Origin: Pseudoalteromonas rubra
GTDB taxonomy: Bacteria > Pseudomonadota > Gammaproteobacteria > Enterobacterales > Alteromonadaceae
Assembly (NCBI RefSeq): GCF_001482385.1
Contig: NZ_CP013612.1
Location: forward strand, 682,001-746,000
DNA length: 64,000 nucleotides
Direction: 5' to 3'
The notes under the pieces were generated by a model. It was not told where the DNA came from and did no database searches. It was given only the letters and a program-made list of their open reading frames with translations. Position numbers and translations under genes: made by a program. This document shows positions 1-8,892 of the stretch, in pieces (position 1 is the first letter of the stretch; every line of letters starts with the position of its first letter).

Positions 1-362
1 ATATAACCATTGGTTATAAGTTATGCTCAAACATGATCTTCAGATTTTCATCAAAAAGATAAGAAAAACTTATCCGAACACATAAGTTTTTCTTTTCAAT
101 GTTTCTGATTTATTTCTAACTGATTGTTCTTTATGCAATAGCAATGAATATACGGACTGTAATATATGAATTTAACTCATTTAATGGAGGTCGGGTCAAA
201 ATGAGAAAAAGTCCATTCATTTGAATAATTGCTAGGTAAAAAGGATGGTTTACGAGGTTTTGTTGGTTAAAAAGTAGTCGTGCTTACGTTGACGTACTTC
301 ATTTCTATGTTAGCTTTACTTTAAAAATGTTAATCACTAAAACAGTAAAGGTTGAAGAAAGT
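1..362. promoter_or_regulatory. Upstream region of the chitinase cluster
   Basis: This AT-rich stretch holds no convincing gene and should carry the promoter of the chitinase cluster. A 17-bp palindrome occupies positions 2-18 (TATAACCA, one central base, TGGTTATA), and a shorter one lies at 285-296 (TACGT, TG, ACGTA). Both look like possible regulator sites but match no operator I can name. A purine-rich GAAGAAAG lies just before the chosen chitinase start at 363. Confidence 0.4.
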
Positions 363-3300
363 ATGAAAACGAGAAACAAATTCAAGATGGCACTGCAGCT
401 CAGCGCAATCGCTATTGCTATAGGCTCAACACATGCTAATGCGTATGACTGTACTGGTCTAAATCCATGGCAATCTGGTAATGCCTATACCGGTGGTCAG
501 CAGGTCGAGCAAAATAATAATGCTTATGAAGCCAACTGGTGGACGCGTTCTGAGCCTGCAACGAACTCTGGTGACTGGCAGGAGTGGACTTGGCTGGGTT
601 TGTGTGACAACGCTGTCGAAAATAAACCACCAGTAGCCAGTAACTTACAGCCAGTTTCCGGCACTGAATTCGTTGCTAATGACAGCGTTGCCATTAGTGT
701 GAAAGCGGTAGATTCAGATGGTACTGTGAGTAAGGTTGAGTTTTTCGTTGACGGCAGCCTGATTGCCACTGACGTAAGCGGCACCGCAGATATGTTTGAT
801 GCGCAATGGAACGCCAGTGTGGGTACGCATGATATCAGCGCAACAGCTTATGATGATAAAGGTGCAGCATCAAACGTATTGACCAGCCAGGTGGTTGTAA
901 AACCAGCCGATACTGGTAACAAAGCACCAGAAGCACAGCTTGTTATTAAGAGTCAGCCAGCGGAATTGACTGTGGGTTCTCAGGTCGTATTTGGCTTGTC
1001 TGGCAGCGATACGGACGGTCAGGTGACCAAGTTGACGTTTACGGTAGATGGTGTTGATGTTGTAACTACCAACGGCAGTGCAACGGACCACACATGGACA
1101 GCGCAGCAACTGGGTCCGGTTTCATTTACTCTGACAGTGACAGATGATAAAGGAGCAACGGCAAGTGTTTCTCAATCTCTGACCGTTGTTGAGCAGGGGC
1201 AGGGGGGACGCGACGACTGTAAACCTGAAGGTTTGTTCCAAACACCTGGTGTGAATACACCTTACTGTACTATCTATGATGTCGATGGCCGTGAAAAAAT
1301 GGGTACAGACCACCCTCGTCGGGTAATCGGTTACTTCACGAGCTGGAGAAACGGTGCCAATGGCCAGCCTTCTTACCTGGTGAATGATATTCCATGGGAC
1401 AAAATAACCCATATTAATTACGCTTTTGCTCATGTCGACGCGAACAACAAGGTTTCAATTGGCGACCCAGCCGCACCAGGCAACCCGGCTACAAATATGG
1501 AATGGCCAGGCGAAGCGGGTGCTGAGATGGACCCGGCCTTACCTTATAAAGGTCACTTCAACTTACTTAACAAATATAAGAAACAACATCCGGATGTTAA
1601 AACACTCATCTCTGTAGGTGGTTGGGCGGAAACCGGTGGCTACTTTGGTACCGATGGCAAGCGCGTTAACAGTGGTGGCTTCTACACTATGACTACCAAT
1701 TCTGATGGAAGTGTTAATCAGGCTGGTATCGATGCGTTCGCGGCAAGTGCAGTTGAGTTCATTCGCACCTATGGCTTCGACGGTGTCGACATTGACTATG
1801 AATACCCGACTTCAATGAACGACGCAGGTCACCCAGATGACTTCCCAATTTCTAATGCACTACGTGCAGGGCTAAATGCCTCATATCAGGTATTGATGAA
1901 GCGTTTACGTGAAGAGTTAGACAAAGCCGGTCAGCAGGATGGCAAACACTATATGCTAACCATTGCATCACCTTCTTCTGGTTATTTGCTGCGTGGTATG
2001 GAGACCTTCCAGGTTACTAAGTATCTGGATTACGTCAACATTATGTCTTATGACCTGCATGGTGCTTGGAACCAACACGTAGGCCACAATGCTTCTTTGT
2101 TCGATACTGGTGAAGATTCAGAACTTAAAGCATGGAACGTTTACGGCACTGCTGAGTTTGAAGGCATCGGTTACCTGAATACTGATTGGGCTGTTAAGTA
2201 CTTCCGTGGTGCGCTATCGGGCGGTCGTATTAACATCGGTATTCCTTACTATACGCGTGGTTTCAAAGATGTTCAGGGTGGTACTAATGGACTGTGGGGT
2301 CAGGCTGCATTCCCTGATCAGGCAAACTGTCCTCCGGGCACCGGCAAAGGTGAGAAGAATAAGTGCGGTAATGGTGCTGTGGGTATCGATAACCTTTGGC
2401 ATGACAAGAATGACGTAGGCCTGGAAGTACCTGCCGGATCTAACCCGCTGTGGCATGTTAAGAACCTGCAGTCTGGTGTATTGGGAAGCTACCTTGCTGA
2501 CTATGGTCTGAACCCAGTTACAGACCCTGAAGACGCATTGACTGGCACATATGCGCGTCATTATGACTCTGTTGCTGTGGCGCCTTGGTTGTGGAACGCA
2601 GAGAAAAAAGTGTTCTTGTCTATTGAAGACGAAGAGTCGATGGGTACCAAAGTTGACTACGTTATCAACAATGGCCTGGGCGGGATTATGTTCTGGGAAC
2701 TTGCTGGTGACTTTGACTACGATGCCGCGAAAGGTGAGTACTTCATGGGGTCGAGCCTGACAACGCTTGCATACAACAAGTTTAACCAGTCTGGTGCGCC
2801 TTACGATATTCATCCGGGGAATGTGAACTTTCAGGTTCCTGCGGAATCTGTTGATGTCACCTTCACTGCCAAAGATTTTCCTCTAGGGGATGATAACTAT
2901 CCAATTGCACCAACGTTTGCGTTTACCAACAACTCTGCCATTGACTTGTCAGGCGCGAAGATCACCTTTGATGTTCCAGTTGCAACATCGGCAATCTTTA
3001 AGTCGAACTGGAATGCGCAAGAGAAACTGGGTATGGCAGTTGAAGCGAATGCCTCTAACGCTGCCGGCAACAACATTGGTGGATTTGAAAATGAGTTCCA
3101 CCGTTTCTCAATAACTCTGGTAGACGAGTGGGGCAACATTCCGAAGTCGTTCGCACCGGGTGAAACGGTCAATGCACAGGTAATGTACTACATGCCTATC
3201 ACAGGTCCTGTTAACTTTGTTGCCGAGAAAGATGGTAAACGTTACGCATTTAAGTTCGAGTATCCGAAATTGCCAGATGCAAAACCAGGTGATGGTAATG

Positions 3301-3488
3301 GCGGTCCAATCACAAGCTGTGAAGGTGTGCCTATCTCTCAGATTAAAGTATACCCAGAGTTTCCTAAGGGAACTCATGCTGCTCAGGGTGACTTAATCAT
3401 CGATGGAAATGGTGTTTACAAAGCGAAGTGGTGGAGCAATAAACAGCCATCGGTCAGTTCGGATTACACCAAGGTTTGTAGTTTGTAA
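363..3488 (+). CDS. chiC: Secreted multidomain GH18 chitinase (ChiC type)
   Basis: A 1041-residue extracellular chitinase that hydrolyses beta-1,4 links in chitin. The frame is open from 327, but the Met at 363 starts a normal signal peptide (MKTRNKFKMALQ..., cleavage near ANA/YDC), so I start there. In order: CBM5/12-type chitin-binding module (about 28-78, with YEANWWT), two Ig/PKD-like modules (about 85-280), a GH18 barrel (about 318-800) with the family signature DGVDIDYEYP and catalytic Glu480, a ChiC-type domain (about 830-975), and a second CBM5/12-like module at the C-terminus (YKAKWWS). It is the first gene of a chitinase-LPMO-chitinase set. Symbol by analogy with Pseudoalteromonas chitinase clusters; family assignment is firm, exact endo/exo preference is not readable. 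Confidence 0.93.
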   Translation: MKTRNKFKMALQLSAIAIAIGSTHANAYDCTGLNPWQSGNAYTGGQQVEQNNNAYEANWWTRSEPATNSGDWQEWTWLGLCDNAVENKPPVASNLQPVSGTEFVANDSVAISVKAVDSDGTVSKVEFFVDGSLIATDVSGTADMFDAQWNASVGTHDISATAYDDKGAASNVLTSQVVVKPADTGNKAPEAQLVIKSQPAELTVGSQVVFGLSGSDTDGQVTKLTFTVDGVDVVTTNGSATDHTWTAQQLGPVSFTLTVTDDKGATASVSQSLTVVEQGQGGRDDCKPEGLFQTPGVNTPYCTIYDVDGREKMGTDHPRRVIGYFTSWRNGANGQPSYLVNDIPWDKITHINYAFAHVDANNKVSIGDPAAPGNPATNMEWPGEAGAEMDPALPYKGHFNLLNKYKKQHPDVKTLISVGGWAETGGYFGTDGKRVNSGGFYTMTTNSDGSVNQAGIDAFAASAVEFIRTYGFDGVDIDYEYPTSMNDAGHPDDFPISNALRAGLNASYQVLMKRLREELDKAGQQDGKHYMLTIASPSSGYLLRGMETFQVTKYLDYVNIMSYDLHGAWNQHVGHNASLFDTGEDSELKAWNVYGTAEFEGIGYLNTDWAVKYFRGALSGGRINIGIPYYTRGFKDVQGGTNGLWGQAAFPDQANCPPGTGKGEKNKCGNGAVGIDNLWHDKNDVGLEVPAGSNPLWHVKNLQSGVLGSYLADYGLNPVTDPEDALTGTYARHYDSVAVAPWLWNAEKKVFLSIEDEESMGTKVDYVINNGLGGIMFWELAGDFDYDAAKGEYFMGSSLTTLAYNKFNQSGAPYDIHPGNVNFQVPAESVDVTFTAKDFPLGDDNYPIAPTFAFTNNSAIDLSGAKITFDVPVATSAIFKSNWNAQEKLGMAVEANASNAAGNNIGGFENEFHRFSITLVDEWGNIPKSFAPGETVNAQVMYYMPITGPVNFVAEKDGKRYAFKFEYPKLPDAKPGDGNGGPITSCEGVPISQIKVYPEFPKGTHAAQGDLIIDGNGVYKAKWWSNKQPSVSSDYTKVCSL

Positions 3489-3508
3489 CCAACCCAATTT
3501 CAAAGGAC

Positions 3509-3524
3509 AGGGGCTTCGGCCCCT
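3509..3524 (+). other. Intercistronic UUCG hairpin
   Basis: The 52-bp gap between the chitinase and the LPMO holds AGGGGC-TTCG-GCCCCT, a very stable UUCG tetraloop hairpin. No T-run follows, so it is more likely an mRNA-stabilising or processing element inside an operon than a terminator. A similar short hairpin (ACCC-CTCG-GGGT, 5013-5024) lies between the LPMO and the next chitinase. Confidence 0.45.
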
Positions 3525-3540
3525 ATGATAGAGGCAAACT

Positions 3541-4977
3541 ATGAAAACGTATAAATTATTATCACAACAGAGCGCAATCAGTGCATTGGTATTATCAGCT
3601 CTGTGCTATAGCGACCTGGCTGCAAGCCATGGTTACATGGATTTCCCGCTTGCAAGGCAGGCAATTTGTGAAGACCAGGGAGGGTACTGGTGGCCAGAAG
3701 ATGGTTCAAATATCCCCAATGCTGCGTGTCGGGCAGCTTACCTGGAGTCTGGCTACGTACAGTTTATTCAGGAACACGAATTCGCCGTCAATACGCCTGA
3801 TTACAACAACCAACAGGCAGTAGAGAAGAACATACCAGACGGCACGCTCTGTGCGGCAGGTTCACATGAAAAGCGCGGTATGAACTTACCGTCAGCCGAT
3901 TGGCAAAAGACAGATGTTCGTCCTAATGCAAATGGAGAGCTGGCGATTCGCTTTCATGCGACGACACCGCATAACCCCAGCTTTTGGAAGTTTTATCTGA
4001 CCAAGCCTGGGTTTAACCCGGCGACGGATGTCATGACCTGGGGCAGTATCGACCTGATCACAGAGATCGGCAACGTGGATTTCGTGAAAGATCCGGATGG
4101 TAAACGTATTTACGAAATGACCATTCAGATACCTCAAGGTCGCAGTGGCGACGCGATTTTGTATACGCGTTGGCAGCGCAATGATGTCGTTGGAGAAGGC
4201 TTTTACAACTGTAGCGACATCAACATAGTTTCTGATTCGCAGCCTACCGACTGGTACGCAGCTGGCTATTTTGTCAGCCGGGGTCAGACGGCTAACGCTG
4301 GCGACCTTGTCTGGGCGCGCGTTTTTGACCAAAACGGCCAGGAAATTGTCAAACATTCCTTAGCGGTAACGGCGCAAAACCAGGCCAACTGGGAGAGCGT
4401 ATTGGCAGGGCAGCTGAATGCAACCTATGCCAATGATGTTCAGGTGGGTGTCAAACAGGCTAATGGCGACGTGTTATTTGATGAAGCGAATTTGCTCAGT
4501 AATCAAGTGTTCGTAACGGATGCGGCGTACACCTATAACCTCACTATCGTACCTAAGGCGCCAAACACGCCGCCTACGGTTCATCAACCAGACCCGGTTG
4601 TGATGGATGAGAATGCCCAAGTACAGGTACATGTGCATGCCTTTGATGATGAGCAGACCGAGCTAGTCTACAACTGGACACTGCCAGCCGGGCTCTCGAT
4701 GGCAGGCAGCGGCGCAACTATCTCGATACAAAGTGGCGAAGTGTCAGCAGACACGCAATACACAGTGTCGGTTGCTGTATCAGATGGTGAATTAGTTACT
4801 TCCATAGACTTCACTGTCACGGTTAAGGATGTACCCGTATCAACTTTTCCTCAGTGGAAGGCCTCTAAAACTTACGTAGGTGGCGATAAAGTCTCTCATG
4901 GTAATAAAAATTACGAAGCCAAATGGTGGACGCGTGGAGAAGAACCAGGAAAAGCACAAGTCTGGAAAGCACTCTAG
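3541..4977 (+). CDS. Secreted AA10 lytic polysaccharide monooxygenase, GbpA-like
   Basis: A 478-residue copper enzyme expected to cleave crystalline chitin oxidatively and so help the flanking chitinases. The signal peptide ends just before His30 (AAS/HGYMDFP), which becomes the N-terminal copper ligand of the mature protein; His109 (GSHEKRG) is the probable second ligand of the histidine brace. After the AA10 domain (about 30-215) come a GbpA2-like domain (about 235-340), an Ig/PKD-like module (about 343-425) and a C-terminal CBM5/12. That last module (EAKWWTRGEEPGKA) is nearly identical to the one ending the next gene. In Pseudoalteromonas such genes are often simply named chitin-binding protein. 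Family call is very secure; chitin as substrate follows from the CBM and the neighbours. Confidence 0.94.
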   Translation: MKTYKLLSQQSAISALVLSALCYSDLAASHGYMDFPLARQAICEDQGGYWWPEDGSNIPNAACRAAYLESGYVQFIQEHEFAVNTPDYNNQQAVEKNIPDGTLCAAGSHEKRGMNLPSADWQKTDVRPNANGELAIRFHATTPHNPSFWKFYLTKPGFNPATDVMTWGSIDLITEIGNVDFVKDPDGKRIYEMTIQIPQGRSGDAILYTRWQRNDVVGEGFYNCSDINIVSDSQPTDWYAAGYFVSRGQTANAGDLVWARVFDQNGQEIVKHSLAVTAQNQANWESVLAGQLNATYANDVQVGVKQANGDVLFDEANLLSNQVFVTDAAYTYNLTIVPKAPNTPPTVHQPDPVVMDENAQVQVHVHAFDDEQTELVYNWTLPAGLSMAGSGATISIQSGEVSADTQYTVSVAVSDGELVTSIDFTVTVKDVPVSTFPQWKASKTYVGGDKVSHGNKNYEAKWWTRGEEPGKAQVWKAL

Positions 4978-5058
4978 TCAGACAAAAAAGTTTTAAGCAG
5001 TACCAATAACTCACCCCTCGGGGTTTGGATATAACATGTAAATAAGGTTGAGAAAGTA

Positions 5059-7524
5059 ATGAAAATTAAACAGATAAGTACAGCGATAGGCTTAGCACTC
5101 ATGAGCGGTTCAGTGTTGGCTGCACCTTCAACACCTAGCTTGAGCTGGGAGCCACAAGTGTATTCATTTGTAGATGTTGTACTCGATGGAAACGGGTCAT
5201 ACAAAGACTTGGTAACTGCTAAAGATAAAGTCGATATTCAGATTAAATGGAATGCCTGGAGTGGTACAGGTGGTGATAGCTATAAAGTCTACTTTGACAA
5301 TCAGCTTGTAAATGAAGGTACGTTAACTGCCGGCACTAAGAGCGGTACTATCACTTTCCCTTATATGCAATCTGGTCGCCACACCCTGTATGTTGAATTG
5401 TGTGATAGCACGGGCTGTGCAAGAAGTGCTGGTAAAGAGATAGTGATTGCCGATACAGACGGTGGTCACCTTGAGCCACTACCTATGGATGTTAACCCGA
5501 ATAACCGTAATAACGGTACAATCCCGGGTAAAGTAACAGGTGCTTACTTTGTAGAGTGGGGAATCTACGGCCGTGACTTTGACGTTACCAACATTCCTGC
5601 TCAAAACCTGAGTCACCTGCTGTATGGATTTATTCCAATCTGTGGTGCGAACGAGTCGCTGAAAGAAATTGAAAATGGTAACAGCTGGCGCGCATTGCAA
5701 AAGGCTTGTGCTGGGACAGCAGATTATGAAGTCGTCATTCACGATCCTTGGGCTGCTGTGCAGAAAACACTGCCTGGAGTGAATCAAAACGACCCGATCC
5801 GTGGTACATATGCTCAGCTGATGGCACTAAAACAGCGTTACCCTGATCTGAAGATTTTGCCTTCCGTTGGTGGTTGGACGCTTTCGGACCCGTTCCACGG
5901 TTTTACAACTAAAGCAAACCGTGACGTTTTCGTTGCTTCAATGAAGAAATTCCTGAAAACCTGGAAATTCTATGACGGCGTAGACATTGACTGGGAATTC
6001 CCAGGTGGTGACGGTCCAAACCCTGATTTGGGCGACCCGGTCAATGATGGTCCTGCATATATTGCGTTGATGGCTGAGCTACGTGCCATGCTTGACGAGC
6101 TGGAAGCCGAAACTGGCCGTACCTATGAATTGACATCTGCAATCGGTTCAGGTTACGACAAAATCGAAGATGTCGACTATCAGGCTGCTCAGCAGTACAT
6201 GGATTACATCTTTGCAATGACGTATGACTTTTACGGCGGCTGGAACAATGTTACAGGTCACCAGACTGGACTATATTGTGGTTCGCACCTGAGCCAGGAC
6301 GAATGTAATGGCACTGGTTTAGATGATAATGGTGAGCCGCGTAAGGGCCCAGCTTATACAGCCCACAATGCGGTACAACTGTTGCTTCAACAGGGGGTTA
6401 ATTCCAAGAAAATTGTTATGGGTGCTGCAATGTATGGCCGTGGCTGGGAAGGTGTGCTAGACCAGAATACCACTATCCCAGGTAACCCAATGACTGCACC
6501 TGGCAATGGTAAATACGCTGGTTCAACCTCTGAGGGAGTTTGGGAACCAGGTATCATGGATTATAAAGCCATTGCTGCTAACCTGGTTGGTCCAAATGGT
6601 ACAGGTCTGAATGGATTTGAAGTAGGCTATGACGATCAAGCCGAAGCGGCTTACGTGTGGAATCGCAGCAATGGTAAATTGCTGACGTTCGATAGCGCGC
6701 GTTCTGTCGAAGCGAAAGGCCGCTACGTTAACTTGTATGACCTGGGAGGTTTGTTTGCCTGGGAAATTGACGCAGATAATGGTGATATTCTAAATGCAAT
6801 GTACGATGGCCTGACTGGTGGCGTGCCAGTTAATAAGCCGCCAGTTGTATCTGTAGACAGCAATGTTGTTGTGCAATCAGGTGGCTCAATCACAGTGACT
6901 GCAACTGCGTCTGACCCAGATAACCAGCCTCTGACTTACGCATGGAGTGCGCCAAGTGCTCTAACGCTGACTAACGCAACGACTACTTCAGTCGGTGTAG
7001 CGGCGCCAGTGGTTACGCAAGATACCGAGTATACTTTAACGATTGCTGTATCTGATGGCGAAGCGACTACAACGCGCAATGTTACTGTGTTGGTTAAAGC
7101 GCCTTCAACAGGTAACGATGCGCCAGTTGTGTCTCCAATCGCAGCAGTATCACTTGCGGAAAACACCAGCACATCAGTACAGGTAAGTGCAACGGATCCA
7201 AATGGTGATGCACTCACCTACACTTGGTCTGCAAGCAATGGCCTGACTGTCAGCGGTCAGGGTGCGAACGCCACAATTACAGCTCCTGAAGTAACGCAGG
7301 ATACAACTTACCAAGTGACCGTTGCTGTATCTGACGGAACTGCGACGACTACCGCGTCATTTGATGTCACCGTGACTGATTCTTCAGTAGGTGCAGATCC
7401 TTGGGATAGAAATAAAGTCTATGTCGGAGGCGACCGCGTTAGCTACCAGGGTAACTTGTACGAAGCCAAGTGGTGGACTCGTGGTGAAGAGCCTGGTAAA
7501 GCGATGGTGTGGAAAGCACTATAA
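5059..7524 (+). CDS. chiA: Secreted GH18 chitinase A
   Basis: An 821-residue extracellular chitinase. Signal peptide MKIKQISTAIGLALMSGSVLA, then a ChiA N-terminal Ig-like domain (about 22-135, typical APSTPSLSWEP opening), a GH18 barrel (about 160-590) with DGVDIDWEFPGG and catalytic Glu313, two cadherin/PKD-like modules (about 598-770) and a C-terminal CBM5/12. The ChiA N-domain plus the DGVDIDWE signature resembles Serratia-type ChiA, usually a processive exo-chitinase, so this enzyme probably complements the ChiC-type enzyme upstream. It lies 81 bp behind the LPMO, in the same direction, and a strong terminator follows it, so the three genes probably form one chitin-induced unit. No frameshift or missing catalytic residue is seen. 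Confidence 0.95.
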   Translation: MKIKQISTAIGLALMSGSVLAAPSTPSLSWEPQVYSFVDVVLDGNGSYKDLVTAKDKVDIQIKWNAWSGTGGDSYKVYFDNQLVNEGTLTAGTKSGTITFPYMQSGRHTLYVELCDSTGCARSAGKEIVIADTDGGHLEPLPMDVNPNNRNNGTIPGKVTGAYFVEWGIYGRDFDVTNIPAQNLSHLLYGFIPICGANESLKEIENGNSWRALQKACAGTADYEVVIHDPWAAVQKTLPGVNQNDPIRGTYAQLMALKQRYPDLKILPSVGGWTLSDPFHGFTTKANRDVFVASMKKFLKTWKFYDGVDIDWEFPGGDGPNPDLGDPVNDGPAYIALMAELRAMLDELEAETGRTYELTSAIGSGYDKIEDVDYQAAQQYMDYIFAMTYDFYGGWNNVTGHQTGLYCGSHLSQDECNGTGLDDNGEPRKGPAYTAHNAVQLLLQQGVNSKKIVMGAAMYGRGWEGVLDQNTTIPGNPMTAPGNGKYAGSTSEGVWEPGIMDYKAIAANLVGPNGTGLNGFEVGYDDQAEAAYVWNRSNGKLLTFDSARSVEAKGRYVNLYDLGGLFAWEIDADNGDILNAMYDGLTGGVPVNKPPVVSVDSNVVVQSGGSITVTATASDPDNQPLTYAWSAPSALTLTNATTTSVGVAAPVVTQDTEYTLTIAVSDGEATTTRNVTVLVKAPSTGNDAPVVSPIAAVSLAENTSTSVQVSATDPNGDALTYTWSASNGLTVSGQGANATITAPEVTQDTTYQVTVAVSDGTATTTASFDVTVTDSSVGADPWDRNKVYVGGDRVSYQGNLYEAKWWTRGEEPGKAMVWKAL

Positions 7525-7589
7525 GTATGTTGATATCAGAGGCCGGGTTTGGCTCTGATTGACCAAGGGATTGGCCAACAATAACCAAT

Positions 7590-7615
7590 AAAGGCGCTTC
7601 GGCGCCTTTGTTTTC
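7590..7615 (+). terminator. Rho-independent terminator after chiA
   Basis: AAAGGCGC-TTCG-GCGCCTTT followed by a T-rich tract, 65 bp after the chiA stop. It closes the chitinase transcription unit. Confidence 0.85.
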
Positions 7616-7664
7616 TTCCAGATATCCTTCATAATCTAGCTAATATTAATGATAGTTAGACATT

Positions 7665-8462
7665 GTGCATTTATTTTTGTTCTTGTTTTTCCTGCCCATC
7701 ATTGCTTTTGCCAGTGAGCAATGCGATACACGTTACAAGGTCGGTGTTGGTACCAGTTGGCCACCCTACGTGATGTATCGCGACACAGTGCCTTATGGTC
7801 TGGATGTAGATATCACTCGAAAGGTGTTCAGCAAAGCCAAGTTATGTATCGATTTTGTCCAGTTACCGTCATCCGCCCGGGGGATCACTGAGTTATCCAA
7901 GGGGTTCATTGATATCTTGCCTTCCGCCAGCTTTAATACGCAAAGGGCTGAACTGGCTTTTTTTAGCCAGGCCTACCGTCGTGAGAGAATGCGCTTGTTC
8001 ACCCGCAAGGAACAGGTTAAAGAAGTGAGAAGTTTAACTGAACTATTCGCTTCAGAGCACACCTTTGTGTCTAATCCCGGTGCTTACTACGGTAAAGAGC
8101 TCGAGCAAATTTTAAAAATTGCCTGGTACAGAGAGCGTTTGCTTGAGGTACCGAGTATCAATCAGCGCATGCAACTGGTCAATCGCAGGCGTGTCGACTT
8201 TATGATAGAAGATGAGTTTTCGGGTTTTTACTACATAGAGAAGCTCGGTTTTGAGCAGATGCGAATACATCCTTATGTAGTAAACGACAATGCGATTCAT
8301 TTTATGTTAAGCCGAAAATCATTTAATAAGCAACAAATAGATGAAATTAATGCTGCTATCGAGGCCCTGAAAGACGAGATAGCTGATTTAATTGGACAAT
8401 ACGGCATCAATACAGAGGCTCGACCAAAAAGTGCGAGCCTTGAGTCATTTTACGGAGTGTAA
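7665..8462 (+). CDS. Periplasmic solute-binding protein, family 3
   Basis: A 265-residue exported protein with a short signal peptide (MHLFLFLFFLPIIAFA) and the fold signature of family 3 solute-binding proteins: GVGTSWPPYVMY near the mature N-terminus, then GLDVDITRKVF and a pattern typical of polar amino-acid binders. The start is GTG. No permease or ATPase genes adjoin it, so it may be a stand-alone sensor or binding protein rather than part of a complete ABC importer; ligand unknown. Only 3 bp separate it from the next gene, and anmK follows at once, so a role linked to cell-wall sugar or peptide recycling is a tempting inference but is not shown. Confidence 0.75.
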   Translation: MHLFLFLFFLPIIAFASEQCDTRYKVGVGTSWPPYVMYRDTVPYGLDVDITRKVFSKAKLCIDFVQLPSSARGITELSKGFIDILPSASFNTQRAELAFFSQAYRRERMRLFTRKEQVKEVRSLTELFASEHTFVSNPGAYYGKELEQILKIAWYRERLLEVPSINQRMQLVNRRRVDFMIEDEFSGFYYIEKLGFEQMRIHPYVVNDNAIHFMLSRKSFNKQQIDEINAAIEALKDEIADLIGQYGINTEARPKSASLESFYGV

Positions 8463-8465
8463 TGT

Positions 8466-8888
8466 ATGCACAAAACTGGCTTGATAATGAGTTTAATGAT
8501 GATGGTTTCGGCCTCGGTTTATGCCAGTGATCTTAAACCTTATCGTTTTGACAGCATGCAAATGAACCTTGGCGCTTTATTTTTTGACCGGGCAGATCGC
8601 ATGAAGCCGGCAAAAAGTGACTTTAAGGTTAACCGCAGTGTGGCAATGTCGAACGACGATGGACACCGTGCTGTGATACTCAGCCTTGAAAATCTTTCAT
8701 CGGGCAGACGTATCCTCGAACCTGAACAGCTTATGGTGATTTATGCTGATGGTACTGCATTGCGGGTTAATACATTGCCGAAAAAAATTCTGCTCGAGGG
8801 CTATGAAAAACGTAATTTTACACTGGAATTGGGCGTCAATGATTATCCTGTCGTGGCAGTAGTGGCCGCCAATAACGAAGGATATTAA
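8466..8888 (+). CDS. Small exported protein of unknown function
   Basis: A 140-residue protein with a signal peptide (MHKTGLIMSLMMMVSASVYA, then SDLKPYRF). The mature part looks like a compact beta-rich domain with no cysteines in the mature part, and I recognise no family. It starts 3 bp after the solute-binding protein gene and ends 4 bp before anmK, so translation of all three is probably coupled. Its job is probably periplasmic and tied to its two neighbours, but nothing more can be said from sequence. Confidence 0.75.
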   Translation: MHKTGLIMSLMMMVSASVYASDLKPYRFDSMQMNLGALFFDRADRMKPAKSDFKVNRSVAMSNDDGHRAVILSLENLSSGRRILEPEQLMVIYADGTALRVNTLPKKILLEGYEKRNFTLELGVNDYPVVAVVAANNEGY

Positions 8889-8892
8889 TGTC

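Noticed and set aside
2214..2813. 199-codon antisense frame inside the first chitinase gene
   Set aside because: Entirely opposite a well-supported catalytic domain; shadow of codon bias.
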